From Extensimonas soli (GTDB lineage: Bacteria; Pseudomonadota; Gammaproteobacteria; Burkholderiales; Burkholderiaceae_C), in assembly GCF_029211265.1 (NCBI RefSeq), contig NZ_JARGEL010000013.1, forward strand, positions 62,001 through 126,000: 64,000 nucleotides of DNA, in the 5' to 3' direction. Of this stretch, positions 57,160 through 64,000 are shown piece by piece (position 1 is the stretch's first letter; each line of letters starts with the position of its first letter). A program made the translations under genes and the position numbers. Below the pieces are notes generated by a model, which saw nothing but the letters and a program-made list of their open reading frames with translations, had not been told where the DNA came from and searched no databases.

Positions 57160-57379
57160 CAGATGGTTAGGCGGTGCTTGGCACCTGCGCGGGCGGCTGG
57201 CGGTCATTTTGGCTGCAGCAAAGAAACCCGTCATTGCGAGCCCCGTAGGGGCGCGGCAATCCAGTCCCGTCCTTGGCTGCGCACGTAGGCGCTGTTTCGA
57301 CGGCCCCATGGATTGCCGCGGGCCTTCGGCCCTCGCAATGACGGGGAAAGATCATCCCGCGTCTTCATGAACAATCCAG
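57160..57379. mobile_element. MITE-like element, family C, copy 2, interrupted
   Basis: Starts cagatggttaggcggtgctt and ends atcccgcgtcttcatgaaca, both close to the matching ends of copy 1. The central part differs because a 119-bp repeat (57227-57345) sits in it. Its right end touches the GH15 stop at 57382. Confidence 0.6.
57227..57345. repeat. CGTCATTGCGAG-type palindromic repeat inside family C copy 2
   Basis: Perfect 14-bp arms cccgtcattgcgag (57227-57240) and ctcgcaatgacggg (57332-57345), with inner ggcaatcc/ggattgcc also pairing. This is the repeat seen widely in proteobacteria with CGTCATTGCGAG ends. It interrupts the host element, so it came later. Confidence 0.75.
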
Positions 57380-57381
57380 GC

Positions 57382-59790
57382 TCAGCCCACCTCCACCGCA
57401 TAGTCCACGCCGCGCCAGCCACCGCCCTCGTGCCAGCGCCAGGTGAAGTCGATGTGCGTGGCGTGGGTGAGGGCGGCGGCTTCGACTTCCAGCACGTGCA
57501 GGCCTATGGGCAGCGCGCGGCTGTCCTGCTCGCGCACGTCCTGCCAGCCGTCGCGCCCCCAGTGCAGGCGCGCGGGGCGCGGCAGCAGCAGCAGGAGCCC
57601 CTGGCCGCGTGCGATCTGCGTAATCGGCGCGGCCTCGCTCCAGCACGCGAGCGCGGCTTCGGGGCGGCGGCCCTGGTAGCGCGCGGCCACGGCGGGCGGC
57701 TGGTCGATCACGCGGCCGAACTGGCGCGAGAGCACGAGCTTGATGAACTCGGCATGCGCCCAGGCGAGCGGCATCGCGCCGCCCGTGGGCCGGCCGGGGA
57801 ACAGAAAGCGCTCGGGGATGGGCTGCGGCTCGTCCCACACCTGCTCGGGCAACAGGCCCAGCGGGCTGGCCATGCGCGCCATGGCTTCGAGGTAGGGCAG
57901 CGGATCGCGCCCGGCGGCGAGTTCGTAATGGCCGCGCTCGCCCGTGAGCAGCGGCCAGCCGCGCCCGATGCCGCTGCCGTCGTGGGCACTGCCGTCGGCA
58001 TGCTCGCCGTAGCCGTCGCCAAGGTAGCGGCGCCACACTGGGCCGCTGGGCGTATCGCGGCGCAGCAGCGCGTCGGCAAGGATGAGCGTGTCGCGCACCA
58101 GCGCATCGTCGGGCGCACGCAGGCCAAAGCGCACCAGCTGCAGAAAGTCCACGCCCACCGTTTCGGCCGCGCGCTGGCCGGGGTCGTGGCGGTGGTTTTT
58201 GATCGGCAACACCTGCTGCAACGCCGCCGGCCCTTGCCAGAGCACCTGCGGCGGCGCGATGCGCGTGTAGTAGGCGGCCACGCCGTGGCGCTGCGCGAGC
58301 GGCGTGGCGCGGGCCGCGGTCCAGTCCTCGATGCGGCTGTTCCAGTAGTCGGCCAGCGCGAGCAGCACGCGCGCCGATGCGGCATCGACGAAGCGGCTGC
58401 CCGCCACGAGCGCGGCGATCAGCGTGGCCAGCGTGAAGGCGTTGAGGCCGGCGTTTTCCTCCCAGCGGTCTTGCGGACTGCTCGGGCCGTTGAGCGCAAG
58501 ATGGCGCAGCGCCGCGGCCGCCATGGGCGCGGCGTGCAGGCCGTGCAGCGCGTCGCGCTCGGCCAGGCTCGCGGCAAGCAGCACGGGCAGGGCGGTTTCG
58601 TCGAGCTGGATGCCGGCCCAGTACGCGCGCCCGCCCAGCCACTGGTTCTGGTACCAGCGGCCGTCGGCCTGCTGCGTGGCGATCAGGTAGGCCAGGGTGT
58701 TGCGGCAGGCGTGGTGGTCGCCGAGCGCGAGCAGCGCGCCCGCGCATTCGACCAGGTCGCGCGGCCACACCAGGTGGTAGCCGCCCGGCGAGTCGGAGCT
58801 GCTGCCCCACGGAATGCTCAGGCTCGCGACGGCGGCGCCGGGGTAGGTGCGGTCGAGGTGGCTGCGCAGCACCAGCGCCGAGACGGCGAATTCGCGCTTC
58901 ACCGCGGACGTGAGGCCGGCCGCGCTCGGCGCCTTGCGGTGCGGCGACAGCCCGCGCCGGCGCCAGTCGCGCCAGCCGCGCACGTAGGCTTCGAGGCGCT
59001 TGGCAAACGGCGCCGCGAGCGCGCTCGCCGCAAGCGTGGCCGCGGCCACCGGGCTGCTGGCCAGGCCCAGCGCAAGCACCGCATGCCGGCTGCGCAGCGC
59101 GCCCGTGAGCGCCACGTTGCCGGGGCCGGCCTCGGCATACGCCCAGGTCATGGCGCCGTGGCGCGCAAAGTCCTGCCAGCCGTCGGAGTAGCCCACGTAG
59201 CCGGCGCTGGCCTGCGCGAAGGCGTCCTGCCCGTTGGCGTCGCAGGCGAGCAGCGCGAGGCCGAACGGCCCCTGCTCGGCCCAGAGCACGCGCCGCCCGC
59301 CATGGCGCGCGACTGCGGCGCGGTTGTGCTGGCCGGTGCTGCCCAGGTGCGGCGCCAGCAGCACATAAGGGCGCAAGTCTTCATCGCCGCTCAGCACGAC
59401 TTCGATCAGCAGCACCTCGCGTTCCACGTCGCTGCAAATGCGCAATTGCAGCGTGAAGCGCGGATGCCGGTGCACGATGATCGGCGCGGGCACGCCGCTG
59501 TGCACCAGGCGCAGCTGGCGGTCTGTGAGGCGCTTGACCTCGACCCAGAAGCCCGCGCCGTCGGCAACGATGAAGCCCAGGTCGCGCGTTTGCGGGATGT
59601 CTATGCGCGGGCCATAGACCTCGTTGACGATGCCGTGGCCGCAGGTGAACCACAGGCGCGAACCTTCGGCGGCCGTGCCGACCAGGTCTTTGTCGCTGCT
59701 GCTCCAGGTGGGCGCGATGCCGGGTGCGCCGGGCGCCGTGCCCTGTGGCTCGGCGGAGATTGGGCTGGCGGGGTGGTCGGGTGGGGCCAT
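57382..59790 (-). CDS. Glycoside hydrolase family 15 (glucoamylase-type)
   Basis: 802 residues: an N-terminal super-beta-sandwich (residues 1-270) and an (alpha/alpha)6 catalytic barrel, as in bacterial glucoamylases and glucodextranases. Substrate motif GGYHLVWPRDLVECA (337-351); catalytic acid in SPQDRWEENAG (Glu444 or 445) and base in ERGHYELAAG (about 618-627). It releases glucose from alpha-glucan ends. No signal peptide is visible, suggesting a cytoplasmic role in glycogen or maltodextrin use. Starts at ATG 59790. Confidence 0.9.
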   Translation of the reverse strand: MAPPDHPASPISAEPQGTAPGAPGIAPTWSSSDKDLVGTAAEGSRLWFTCGHGIVNEVYGPRIDIPQTRDLGFIVADGAGFWVEVKRLTDRQLRLVHSGVPAPIIVHRHPRFTLQLRICSDVEREVLLIEVVLSGDEDLRPYVLLAPHLGSTGQHNRAAVARHGGRRVLWAEQGPFGLALLACDANGQDAFAQASAGYVGYSDGWQDFARHGAMTWAYAEAGPGNVALTGALRSRHAVLALGLASSPVAAATLAASALAAPFAKRLEAYVRGWRDWRRRGLSPHRKAPSAAGLTSAVKREFAVSALVLRSHLDRTYPGAAVASLSIPWGSSSDSPGGYHLVWPRDLVECAGALLALGDHHACRNTLAYLIATQQADGRWYQNQWLGGRAYWAGIQLDETALPVLLAASLAERDALHGLHAAPMAAAALRHLALNGPSSPQDRWEENAGLNAFTLATLIAALVAGSRFVDAASARVLLALADYWNSRIEDWTAARATPLAQRHGVAAYYTRIAPPQVLWQGPAALQQVLPIKNHRHDPGQRAAETVGVDFLQLVRFGLRAPDDALVRDTLILADALLRRDTPSGPVWRRYLGDGYGEHADGSAHDGSGIGRGWPLLTGERGHYELAAGRDPLPYLEAMARMASPLGLLPEQVWDEPQPIPERFLFPGRPTGGAMPLAWAHAEFIKLVLSRQFGRVIDQPPAVAARYQGRRPEAALACWSEAAPITQIARGQGLLLLLPRPARLHWGRDGWQDVREQDSRALPIGLHVLEVEAAALTHATHIDFTWRWHEGGGWRGVDYAVEVG

Positions 59791-59833
59791 GCACGTTTTA
59801 TACCGCCGTTGCGCCGCGCGTGCTTTGTGCGGC

Positions 59834-59890
59834 GAAAGGGGGGGTGAAAGGGGGGGTGAAAGGGGGGTGAAAGGGGGGTGAAAGGGGGGT
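59834..59890. repeat. G-tract tandem repeat (GAAAGGGGGGT)x5
   Basis: Two 12-bp units (seven G) then three 11-bp units (six G), one after the other, all in the gap between the tauE stop and the GH15 start. Five G-runs of six to seven can form a G-quadruplex on the + strand. The - strand is the transcribed sense for both neighbours. Confidence 0.9.
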
Positions 59891-59919
59891 GAAAGAGTGC
59901 TTTGGCGCTCAAAGGCTGA

Positions 59920-60846
59920 TCAGCCGCGCCAGAAAAACAGCCCCGCCATCACGAGCCCCGTGGCCACGATGCCGGCGCGCAGCCAGGGCGCGGGAATGCG
60001 CCGCGCCAGGCGCGCGCCGCCGTAGCCGCCCGCCGTGGCCGCGAGCATCATGGCCAGTGCCTGCGGCCAGGCGACGAGGCCGCCAGCCGCGTAGATCAGC
60101 ACGGCAATCGCCGTGAGCAGGGCCGAGACCAGGTTCTTGAGCCCGTTGGCCGCATGCAGCCGCGTCTGCCCGAGCAGGCCGAACAGCGCGAGCAGCAAAA
60201 TCCCCAGCCCGCCGTTGAAGTAGCCGCCATACGCCGCCACGGCGAGCACGCCGGCCTGCGCGCGCAGGCGTGCCGCGGGCGTTACGGCGTGCGCCGTCGC
60301 GTCGGGCCGCGCAGCCGGGCGCAGACGCGGGCCTAGGAGCCAGTCGGACTTTGGAGCCGTCGGCTGCGAATGTGCCGCAGCGGCCCATTTTTTACCGTCT
60401 TCTTGCCCCATAGTCCCGCTATGGGGCGGCGAATCCGGCAAAAACTGGCCTCGCTGGGGCGCATTCTCGCTATCGACGCCCAAAGTCCGACAGGCTCCTA
60501 GCGCGAACAGCGCCGTCGCGGCGAGCAGCAGCCAGGGCACGACGCGGCGAAAGGTGGCGTCGGGCGTGGCCAGCAGCAAGAGCGCGCCCAGCGCCCCGCC
60601 CACGAGCGACAGCCCCATGACGGCGCGCAGCGTGAGCCCCGGCGGCGGCGCCAGGTCTTCACGGAAACCCCAGGCGCTCGCGATGTAGCCGGGAAACAGC
60701 GCCACGGTGCCGGTGGCGTTGGCCATCACGGGCGGCACGCCGCTGAAGACCAGCGCCGGCAGCGTCAAAAAGCTGCCGCCACCGGCCACCGCGTTGAGGG
60801 CGCCGGCGGTGCAGGCCGCGGCGAGCAGGAGCAGGATTTCGAGCAT
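59920..60846 (-). CDS. TauE/SafE-family sulfite/anion transporter, with in-frame MITE
   Basis: 308 residues as read. Start LLLLAAACTAGALNAVAGGGS with the family motif NAVAGGGSFLTLPAL; second-half repeat YGGYFNGGLGILLLALFGL and NGLKNLVSALL. About seven to eight membrane helices. After ~residue 116 come 55 codons (GACRTLGVDSEN ... PKSDWLL) that are MITE family B, not transporter; without them the protein would be ~253 residues, the normal size. The frame is not broken. Start at 60846; ATG 60858 is an alternative. Confidence 0.85.
   Translation of the reverse strand: MLEILLLLAAACTAGALNAVAGGGSFLTLPALVFSGVPPVMANATGTVALFPGYIASAWGFREDLAPPPGLTLRAVMGLSLVGGALGALLLLATPDATFRRVVPWLLLAATALFALGACRTLGVDSENAPQRGQFLPDSPPHSGTMGQEDGKKWAAAAHSQPTAPKSDWLLGPRLRPAARPDATAHAVTPAARLRAQAGVLAVAAYGGYFNGGLGILLLALFGLLGQTRLHAANGLKNLVSALLTAIAVLIYAAGGLVAWPQALAMMLAATAGGYGGARLARRIPAPWLRAGIVATGLVMAGLFFWRG
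60333..60501. mobile_element. MITE-like element, family B, copy 2 (inside tauE)
   Basis: CTAG at 60333-60336 and 60498-60501; TA-to-TA distance 165, the same as copy 1. One mismatch in the 22-bp ends (cctgtcgg/ccagtcgg). Relative to the gene it runs in the same direction as copy 1 runs relative to the Crp/Fnr gene. 165 bases is 55 codons, and no stop occurs in the used frame. Confidence 0.9.
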
Positions 60847-60969
60847 GGGTTCTGGCATGGGGAGCGGGTTTGCTTGAAAAAGGTGGCGCTGCGCATGGAG
60901 GAGCGAGCAAGTTGCCGTCTGGGCGCTGTATGGGTGCCGTCTGGGCGCCGCTTCGCAGACAATCGGGCC

Positions 60970-61914
60970 ATGGATTTTCCCCTGTTCCAAGCCCAGCACC
61001 TGCGCAAAAGCTACGGCGACCATGCCGTTGTCGATGACCTGTCGTTTCACATCGATGCGGGCGAATGCCTGGGCATCATCGGCCCGAACGGCGCGGGCAA
61101 GACCACCACACTGCGCATGTGCCTGGGCCAGGCCGTGCCCGACGCGGGCAGTGTGCGCTTTACCGCCGAGCCGGGCGCGGCGCCGCTGTACATGCCGCGC
61201 GACGCGCTCGCGATCAAGGCGCAGCTTGGCGTGGTGGCGCAGTTCGACACGCTGGATCCCGACTTCAGCTGCGCTGAGAACCTGCGCATCTATGGGCGCT
61301 ACTTTGGCCTGGGGCGCGGCGTGATGGACGCGCGCGTGCCGCAGCTGCTCGAATTTGCCGCGCTCGCCAGCAAGGCTGCGGCCCGGCCCGCGGAGCTCTC
61401 GGGCGGCATGCGGCGGCGTCTGTCGCTTGCGCGGGCGCTGGTCAACGATCCGCGCCTGCTCCTGCTCGACGAGCCCACGACGGGGCTGGACCCGCAGGCG
61501 CGCCACCTGATGTGGGAGCGCCTGCAGTTGTTGCTGCAGCAGGGCAAATCGATCCTGCTGACCACGCACTTCATGGACGAGGCCGAGCGCCTGTGCACGC
61601 GCCTGCTGGTGCTCGACCACGGCCGCAAGATTGCCGAAGGCGCGCCGCGCGCGCTGATCGCCGAGCACCTGGAGCGCGAGGTGGTCGAGGTCTATGGCGT
61701 GGGGGCGCTCGCACTCGCGCAGGACGCCGCGCTGCGCGCGCTCGCGGCGCGCGTGGAGACGAGCGGCGAGACGGTGTTTTTCTATACCGCCGACGCGCGC
61801 CCCTTGCTGCACGCGCTCGAAGCCTGGCCGCAGCTGCGCACGCTGCACCGTCCGGCCAATCTGGAGGACTTGTTCCTCAAGCTCACGGGGCGGCAGATAC
61901 GGGACGAGGGCTGA
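60970..61914 (+). CDS. NodI-like ABC transporter ATPase
   Basis: 314 residues. Walker A GPNGAGKTTTLRMCL, signature LSGGMRRRLSLARAL, Walker B LLLLDEPTTGLDPQ, H-loop TTHFMDEAERL. The C-terminal ~90 residues match the DrrA/NodI extension. The permease partner (NodJ) that normally follows is absent; priA lies convergent instead. Start ATG 60970. Confidence 0.88.
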   Translation: MDFPLFQAQHLRKSYGDHAVVDDLSFHIDAGECLGIIGPNGAGKTTTLRMCLGQAVPDAGSVRFTAEPGAAPLYMPRDALAIKAQLGVVAQFDTLDPDFSCAENLRIYGRYFGLGRGVMDARVPQLLEFAALASKAAARPAELSGGMRRRLSLARALVNDPRLLLLDEPTTGLDPQARHLMWERLQLLLQQGKSILLTTHFMDEAERLCTRLLVLDHGRKIAEGAPRALIAEHLEREVVEVYGVGALALAQDAALRALAARVETSGETVFFYTADARPLLHALEAWPQLRTLHRPANLEDLFLKLTGRQIRDEG

Positions 61915-61921
61915 GTCCCTG

Positions 61922-61947
61922 GTAGGCTGGGTTGCAACCCAGCCTAC
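61922..61947. terminator. Bidirectional terminator-like palindrome
   Basis: A perfect 26-bp palindrome gtaggctgggtt-gc-aacccagcctac followed by tttt, between the convergent NodI-like and priA genes. Another copy of the agctgctNgcgcttgat motif follows at 61950-61972. Confidence 0.7.
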
Positions 61948-62058
61948 TTTTGATAGCTGCTTGCGCTTGATGCGCCTTGGGTTTGGCCGGTTTTTTCATA
62001 AAACGCCGCGTGCGCTGTGTGCCTGCCCGGGATGGCGCATCCCAATCCCCTTGCGGCA

Positions 62059-64000
62059 TCAGATCGCGAGTGGATCGACGTCGATCAGCCAGCGGATCAG
62101 CCCCTTGTGCGCGGGCTCGGCGCGCGTGGCGTGCAAGAGCGGCTGCCACGCGGCCAGAAAGCGCTGCAGCGCGGTGCGGTGCTGGCTCTCGAGCAGCATT
62201 TGCGCGCGCTCCACGTTGGCCACGCGCTGGATCGCGAGCGGCACGGGCGGGTAGAGCGTGACCTGGGCAAGCTCGGGCAGCGCCTGCGCGGCTTCGCTTG
62301 CGGCGCGCAAAAAGCCTTGGGCGACGTCCTGCGTGCGTGCGTCGGCGCGCACGAGCGCCTGGAAGCTGAACGGCGGCAGGCCCGCGGCGGCGCGCTCTTG
62401 CAGCTGCTGCGCGGCGAAGGCCGGGTAGTCGTGGCGCTTGAGCGCTTCGAACACGGGGTGGCGCGGGTGGCTGGTCTGCACCCACATCTCGCACGGCGTG
62501 CCCTGCGCGGCCATGTAGGCGGCGTCGCGCCCGGCGCGGCCTGCGGCCTGCATGAGCAGCGCAAACAGGCGCTCGGGCGCGCGAAAGTCGCTCGAAAACA
62601 GCGCGCCGTCGGGCTGCACCGCGGCCACGAGCGTGATGCGGCGAAAGTCGTGGCCCTTGGCGATCATCTGCGTGCCCACGAGCACGTCGACCTCGCCCGC
62701 GTGCACCTGCGCGAGCTGGCTTTGCAGCGCCCCCTTGGCGCGCGTGCTGTCGGCGTCTATGCGCACGATGCGCGCGGGCGTGCCGTCGGGGCGCAGCACG
62801 GGTGCGAGCAGCTCGGCCAGCTGCTCTTCGAGCTGCTCGGTGCCGCGGCCTATGGGCACGATGTCCAGGCTGCCGCAGGCCGGACAGGCGCGCGGCACGC
62901 GCTGCGTGGTGCCGCAGTGGTGGCAGCGCAGCGTGCGGTCGAGCTTGTGGAACACCTGGTGCGCGCTGCAGTGCGGGCAGTCGCTTTTCCAGTCACAGTC
63001 GGCGCAGTGCAGCACCGGGGCGTAGCCGCGCCGGTTGAGCAGGATCATGCTCTGCTCGCCGCGCGCCACGCGCTCGGCGATGGCCGCGAGCAGCGGCGGC
63101 GAAAGCACGCTGCGCCGCGGCTGCTGGTTCATGTCCACGCGGCGCACGCGCGGCAGCGCGCCCGCGCCGATGCGGCTGGGCATGTGCAGGCGCAGGTAGC
63201 GCCCGCCCGCGGGGTCTTCGGGCGTCGCTGGGCGGCTTGCGTGCCAGCTCTCGAGCGAGGGCGTGGCCGAGCCCAGGATCACCTTCGCGCCCTGCGCGCG
63301 TCCGCGCCAGAGGGCCAGGTCACGCGCCGAATAGCGCGCGCCCTCTTGCTGTTTGTAGCTCGGGTCGTGTTCCTCATCGACGACGATCAGGCGCAGGCCC
63401 GGCAGGCTCGCGAACACGGCCATGCGCGTGCCCAGCACGATGCGCGCGCGGCCCGCGTGCGCCGCGAGCCAGCTCGCCAGGCGCTGCGCGTGCGTCATGC
63501 CGCTGTGCAGCGCCACCACCGCCGCGGCGCCAAAGCGCGGCGCGAAGCGCGCGCGAAAGCGCTCTTCGAGCTGCGGCGTGAGGTTGATCTCGGGCACCAT
63601 CACGAGCGCCTGTGCGTCGGGCGCCGCCGCGAGCGCCTCTTGCACGCAGCGCAGATAGACTTCGGTCTTGCCGCTGCCCGTGCTGCCGAACAGCAAGAAA
63701 GGCCCGGGTTCAGAGACAATTTGGGCTCTGGCGCTTTCCTGCTCTGCGCTGAGCACTACGTTTTCGATAGTTTCCGCAGACGCCTCGGGCGCGGGCGTGC
63801 TGCGCCGCAGGCGGCGCGCGATTTGCTCGGTGCTGAGCGTGCGCAGCTGCGGCGGCAGCGCCGCAAGCGCCACTTCGCCCAGGCTGCGCTGGTAGTAGCG
63901 CGCCGTGAAAGCCACGAGCCGGCGCCAGTGCGCATCGAGCGGCGCAAGCCCCTCGAGCACGCCCGCGATGGGCCGAATCTCCACCCCTGCCGCGGGCGGC
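62059..64000 (-). CDS. priA: Primosomal protein N' (replication restart helicase), N-terminus outside window
   Basis: At least 645 residues of PriA; the frame stays open to the window edge, and the GTG at 63984 is internal. Walker A GSTGSGKTEVYL, DEEH box VDEEHDPSYKQQEG, then the zinc-binding insert CADCDWKSDCPHC...CHHCGTTQRVPRACPAC (four CxxC pairs), and the C-terminal helicase lobe with QMIAKGHDFRRITLV and QAAGRAGRD. PriA loads the replisome at stalled forks. Confidence 0.96.
   Translation of the reverse strand, partial: PPAAGVEIRPIAGVLEGLAPLDAHWRRLVAFTARYYQRSLGEVALAALPPQLRTLSTEQIARRLRRSTPAPEASAETIENVVLSAEQESARAQIVSEPGPFLLFGSTGSGKTEVYLRCVQEALAAAPDAQALVMVPEINLTPQLEERFRARFAPRFGAAAVVALHSGMTHAQRLASWLAAHAGRARIVLGTRMAVFASLPGLRLIVVDEEHDPSYKQQEGARYSARDLALWRGRAQGAKVILGSATPSLESWHASRPATPEDPAGGRYLRLHMPSRIGAGALPRVRRVDMNQQPRRSVLSPPLLAAIAERVARGEQSMILLNRRGYAPVLHCADCDWKSDCPHCSAHQVFHKLDRTLRCHHCGTTQRVPRACPACGSLDIVPIGRGTEQLEEQLAELLAPVLRPDGTPARIVRIDADSTRAKGALQSQLAQVHAGEVDVLVGTQMIAKGHDFRRITLVAAVQPDGALFSSDFRAPERLFALLMQAAGRAGRDAAYMAAQGTPCEMWVQTSHPRHPVFEALKRHDYPAFAAQQLQERAAAGLPPFSFQALVRADARTQDVAQGFLRAASEAAQALPELAQVTLYPPVPLAIQRVANVERAQMLLESQHRTALQRFLAAWQPLLHATRAEPAHKGLIRWLIDVDPLAI

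Noticed and set aside
57313-59847. An 844-residue open frame on the + strand over the GH15 gene
   Set aside because: Antisense to a gene with clear catalytic motifs; no recognisable domain.
59834-59890. G-rich repeat as coding sequence (Pro/Phe/His repeats on the - strand)
   Set aside because: The frame has no supporting start or homology and unit lengths of 11 and 12 break any frame.

Overview
The window reads as a chromosomal segment of a high-GC betaproteobacterium in Burkholderiales, most likely family Comamonadaceae (Acidovorax/Alicycliphilus/Comamonas-like). Support comes from gene order (pilB-pilC-pilD-coaE-zapD-yacG; secY directly followed by rpmJ with no infA between; rplQ then an initiator tRNA), a PhaM-type PHA-granule protein, a Bug-family solute receptor, and repeated short palindromes of the type 'agctgctNgcgcttgat' between genes, which I recall as common in that family. 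The genus assignment is inference.

Layout. 1-3.6 kb: end of acnA, an FAD aromatic-ring monooxygenase and gshA on the + strand, closed by a MITE-like repeat. 3.8-10.6 kb (- strand): tusA, a Nudix hydrolase, galU, valS, an alpha/beta hydrolase coupled to aroQ, and a small exported protein. 10.8-15.5 kb: glnS (possibly leaderless) with a small ORF, convergent with mgtA. 15.6-21.2 kb (- strand): yacG, zapD, coaE, pilD, pilC, pilB, with several overlapping stop/start codons. 21.3-24.6 kb: two proline tRNAs, ispB, and a junkyard of mobile debris (IS3-like and IS21-like remnants, a phage capsid relic, a dead DDE transposase). 24.8-33.6 kb: the spc and alpha ribosomal operons (rplN to rplQ, with secY and rpoA), then an initiator tRNA-Met. 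The debris lies directly in front of rplN.

33.7-36.6 kb: a relic membrane-protein end beside a second copy of the first MITE, an eRF1-like small protein, a DksA/TraR protein, a PCu(A)C copper chaperone and PhaM. 36.7-46.3 kb (- strand): one catabolic/uptake block with an acyl-CoA synthetase, a complete LivGHMKF-type ABC transporter, a PaaK-like CoA ligase and a Bug receptor, with a divergent Crp/Fnr regulator. The layout suggests import of a (probably aromatic) carboxylate and its CoA activation. 47.4-55.6 kb (- strand): a tightly overlapped type I restriction-modification operon, HTH - hsdM - DUF1016 nuclease - hsdS - rhuM - hsdR; hsdS carries four tandem 12-bp repeats between its two recognition domains. 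55.9-64 kb: a pseudouridine synthase, nested repeats, a GH15 glucoamylase-type enzyme, a G-rich tandem repeat, a TauE/SafE transporter interrupted in frame by a MITE, an orphan NodI-like ATPase, and most of priA.

Most notable are two unrelated ~165-bp MITE families, each present twice and bounded by CTAG; one copy adds 55 codons to the TauE gene without breaking its frame. The embedded-gene type I RM operon with a repeat-tunable HsdS is the strongest accessory system. I see no CRISPR array and no rRNA.
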